Shown here in pieces: positions 5,926-7,199 of a DNA stretch of 7,199 nucleotides. The notes under the pieces are model-generated. The model saw only the letters and a program-made list of their open reading frames with translations. It made no database searches and was not told the DNA's origin. The translations under genes were made by a program, and so were the position numbers. The DNA is taken from contig CAMKAB010000040.1 in the NCBI GenBank assembly GCA_946410375.1, forward strand, positions 1 through 7,199. The letters run 5' to 3'. Origin of the DNA: an uncultured Spirochaetaceae bacterium (lineage in GTDB: Bacteria; Spirochaetota; Spirochaetia; Sphaerochaetales; Sphaerochaetaceae). Positions within the stretch are counted from its first letter, which is position 1, and every line of letters begins with the position of its first letter.

Positions 5926-7065
5926 ATGTTTTCTTATTTCAGTTCCGAATCGGTAACAGAGGGACATCCCGATAAGGTTTGTGATAGAATTTCGGATTCG
6001 GTTCTTGATGCGTTGCTCTCTCAGGATCCGTCTTCCAGATGCGCATGCGAGTGCACGGCAACACCGGGACTTATCACATTGATGGGAGAAGTTACATCCG
6101 AGGCTCGTATAAACTATGAAGATGTGGCGAGAGAGGCTCTCAGAGAAATCGGGTATGACGAATATGCGAAAAATGCGGAAATCCGCTGCTATATTCACAG
6201 TCAGTCCCCCGATATCAGCGGAGCCGTTACTAAAGACGACGGGGCTTTGGGCGCGGGCGATCAGGGCATAATGTTCGGTTATGCCGTAAATGAAACGGAA
6301 AGTCTCATGCCTTTGAGTTACGTGTGTGCGACAACTCTTGCGAAAGACCTTGCCGGTTTGAGAAAGAGCGGAAAATATCCGTGGATCCTGCCGGACGGGA
6401 AAACGCAGGTTACCTTGAAATACGAGGACGGAAAGGTTGCGGGAGTGAGTTGCGTGATTGTAAGTACGCAGCATACCGAGGACATCACGCAGGAAAAAAT
6501 AGCGGAAATTCTAAAAAAAGATCTGATTTTCCCTGTTCTGAACGGGTTTAACCTGGATTATTCCGATTGCGCGTTCTTGATAAACCCGTCGGGAAGGTTC
6601 GTTTTGGGCGGTCCTGATGCGGATTCCGGGCTTACCGGAAGGAAAATCATTGTGGATACGTACGGAGGCGCTTCAAGACACGGAGGCGGGGCTTTTTCCG
6701 GAAAAGATCCGAGTAAAGTGGATAGAAGCGCTGCGTATATGGCTCGTAAAATCGCTAAAACGATTGTATCTTCGGGCGCGGCTTCGAGGTGTGAGATTCA
6801 GCTCGCTTATGCGATAGGGATAGAAAAACCGGTGTCCGTGTTTGTGGAAACTTTCGGTACGGGAAAGCTTTCCGACTGTGAATTGCGAGATTGGGTTGTT
6901 TCGGAGTTTGATTTAAGTCCTGCGTCAATCATTAATAGCCTTGGTTTGAAAAGGCCGATTTACAAAGCTCTTTCGTCTTACGGACACTTCGGAAGGACCG
7001 ACGCGCTTCTTCCGTGGGAGGAAGTCAGCTCTTCACAAATAAACAAATTAAAAAAATTGTTTTAG
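5926..7065 (+). CDS. metK: S-adenosylmethionine synthetase (methionine adenosyltransferase)
   Basis: This cytoplasmic enzyme makes S-adenosylmethionine from methionine and ATP, releasing phosphate and pyrophosphate. The 379 residues compare with 384 in E. coli. The catalytic set is complete by alignment to E. coli: H14, D16 and K17 (GHPDK, 13-17), E42, E55, Q93 (QSPDI), D112 (GAGDQG, 109-114), K159, D233, R239 and K240 (GLTGRK), and K260, K264 and D266 in the glycine-rich loop G-G-G-A-F-S-G-K-D-P-S-K-V-D (253-266). Two small departures from the usual motifs are ECTATPG (42-48) where families usually have E-T-x-V-x-T-G, and Ala232 where G-P-x-G-D-x-G normally has Gly. The start is chosen from GGGAGG at 5913-5918 and from the conserved N-terminus F-S-Y-F-S-S-E-S-V-T-E-G-H-P-D-K. 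The frame stays open upstream to 5716, so an N-terminally extended form from TTG 5728 is possible but unlikely. It is transcribed from its own promoter behind a long leader. Confidence 0.97.
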   Translation: MFSYFSSESVTEGHPDKVCDRISDSVLDALLSQDPSSRCACECTATPGLITLMGEVTSEARINYEDVAREALREIGYDEYAKNAEIRCYIHSQSPDISGAVTKDDGALGAGDQGIMFGYAVNETESLMPLSYVCATTLAKDLAGLRKSGKYPWILPDGKTQVTLKYEDGKVAGVSCVIVSTQHTEDITQEKIAEILKKDLIFPVLNGFNLDYSDCAFLINPSGRFVLGGPDADSGLTGRKIIVDTYGGASRHGGGAFSGKDPSKVDRSAAYMARKIAKTIVSSGAASRCEIQLAYAIGIEKPVSVFVETFGTGKLSDCELRDWVVSEFDLSPASIINSLGLKRPIYKALSSYGHFGRTDALLPWEEVSSSQINKLKKLF

Positions 7066-7085
7066 TTCGAATACACAGGTATAAT
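7057..7085 (+). promoter_or_regulatory. Sigma70-type promoter overlapping the metK stop codon
   Basis: TTGTTT (7057-7062) and a perfect TATAAT (7080-7085) are 17 bases apart. The -35 box lies in the last metK codons, and the start site would be near 7091-7093. The hexamer ATACAC flanks the -10 box on both sides (7071-7076 and 7087-7092). Confidence 0.7.
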
Positions 7086-7093
7086 GATACACG

Positions 7094-7142
7094 GGGAACG
7101 TTTGAATGTGAATTTTGTGTATGAAATAATGAAAGCGTTCCC
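7094..7142 (+). repeat. Inverted repeat at the predicted 5' end of the next transcript
   Basis: GGGAACG (7094-7100) is complementary to CGTTCCC (7136-7142) with a 35-base AT-rich loop. No T-run follows, so it is unlikely to terminate metK transcription. Being next to the predicted start site, it would sit at the 5' tip of the downstream mRNA and could stabilise it. Confidence 0.45.
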
Positions 7143-7166
7143 GGACTTCTGGTTATGGAGGTTTGT

Positions 7167-7199
7167 ATGAAGAAGATTTTGCTTACCGTGTTATTAACG
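7167..7199 (+). CDS. Start of a probable exported protein (3' end outside window)
   Basis: GGAGG (7157-7161) lies 5 bases before the ATG at 7167. Only 11 codons are visible: MKKILLTVLLT. Two lysines followed by an unbroken hydrophobic run look like the n- and h-regions of a Sec signal peptide or lipoprotein signal; the cleavage site is beyond the window. The gene has its own promoter (7057-7085) and a leader of about 75 nt. Its function cannot be told from this fragment. Confidence 0.7.
   Translation, partial: MKKILLTVLLT

Noticed and set aside
5635..6474. Long antisense open frame (279 codons) over the metK leader and first half of metK
   Set aside because: No recognisable domain or ribosome binding site, and the opposite strand carries a complete well-conserved MetK. 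It is a by-product of codon use on the + strand.
7094..7142. Intrinsic terminator for metK
   Set aside because: The stem has a 35-base loop and no following T-run, and it lies after a strong promoter, so it more likely belongs to the next transcript.

Overview
This window comes from a diderm (Gram-negative-type) bacterium. I favour a Treponema-like spirochaete, with moderate confidence. The reasons are an outer-membrane beta-barrel patatin-type protein, sigma70-like promoters (TTGACA/TATACA, TTGACT/TATACT, TTGTTT/TATAAT) and good AGGAG/GGGAGG ribosome binding sites. The promoters argue against Bacteroidota, whose promoter signature differs. The lineage call is inference; only a homology search can settle it. 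All genes are on the + strand.

Layout. (1) Positions 1-1329 are the 3' part of a gene cut by the window edge. It encodes the very end of a patatin-like phospholipase domain followed by a predicted outer-membrane beta-barrel. (2) Positions 1395-2435 encode a TIGR01212/YhcC-YtqA-type radical SAM protein. It starts 65 bp downstream of gene 1 with no visible promoter of its own, so the two are probably co-transcribed. (3) Positions 2436-2700 hold a strong promoter and a degenerate seven-base tandem repeat, leading into topA at 2701-5490. TopA is a type IA topoisomerase of 929 residues without zinc ribbons; it has four G-x-Y-G-x-Y C-terminal repeats and a Lys/Ala/Ser-rich linker before the last one. 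(4) Positions 5491-5925 form a 435-bp non-genic stretch. It holds a near-consensus promoter and a leader of about 270 nt able to form several hairpins, including a 9-bp pairing that would mask the metK Shine-Dalgarno sequence. (5) metK (S-adenosylmethionine synthetase, 379 aa, full catalytic set) occupies 5926-7065. (6) A third clear promoter overlaps the metK stop codon and reads into the first 11 codons of another gene at the right edge, whose start resembles a signal peptide.

Functional links. metK makes the S-adenosylmethionine that the radical SAM enzyme consumes, but the two genes lie apart and topA and metK each have their own promoter. I see no dedicated pathway cluster, mobile element, CRISPR array or tRNA/rRNA. 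This is mostly housekeeping DNA. The least explained parts are the non-coding leaders, above all that of metK, and the C-terminal design of TopA.
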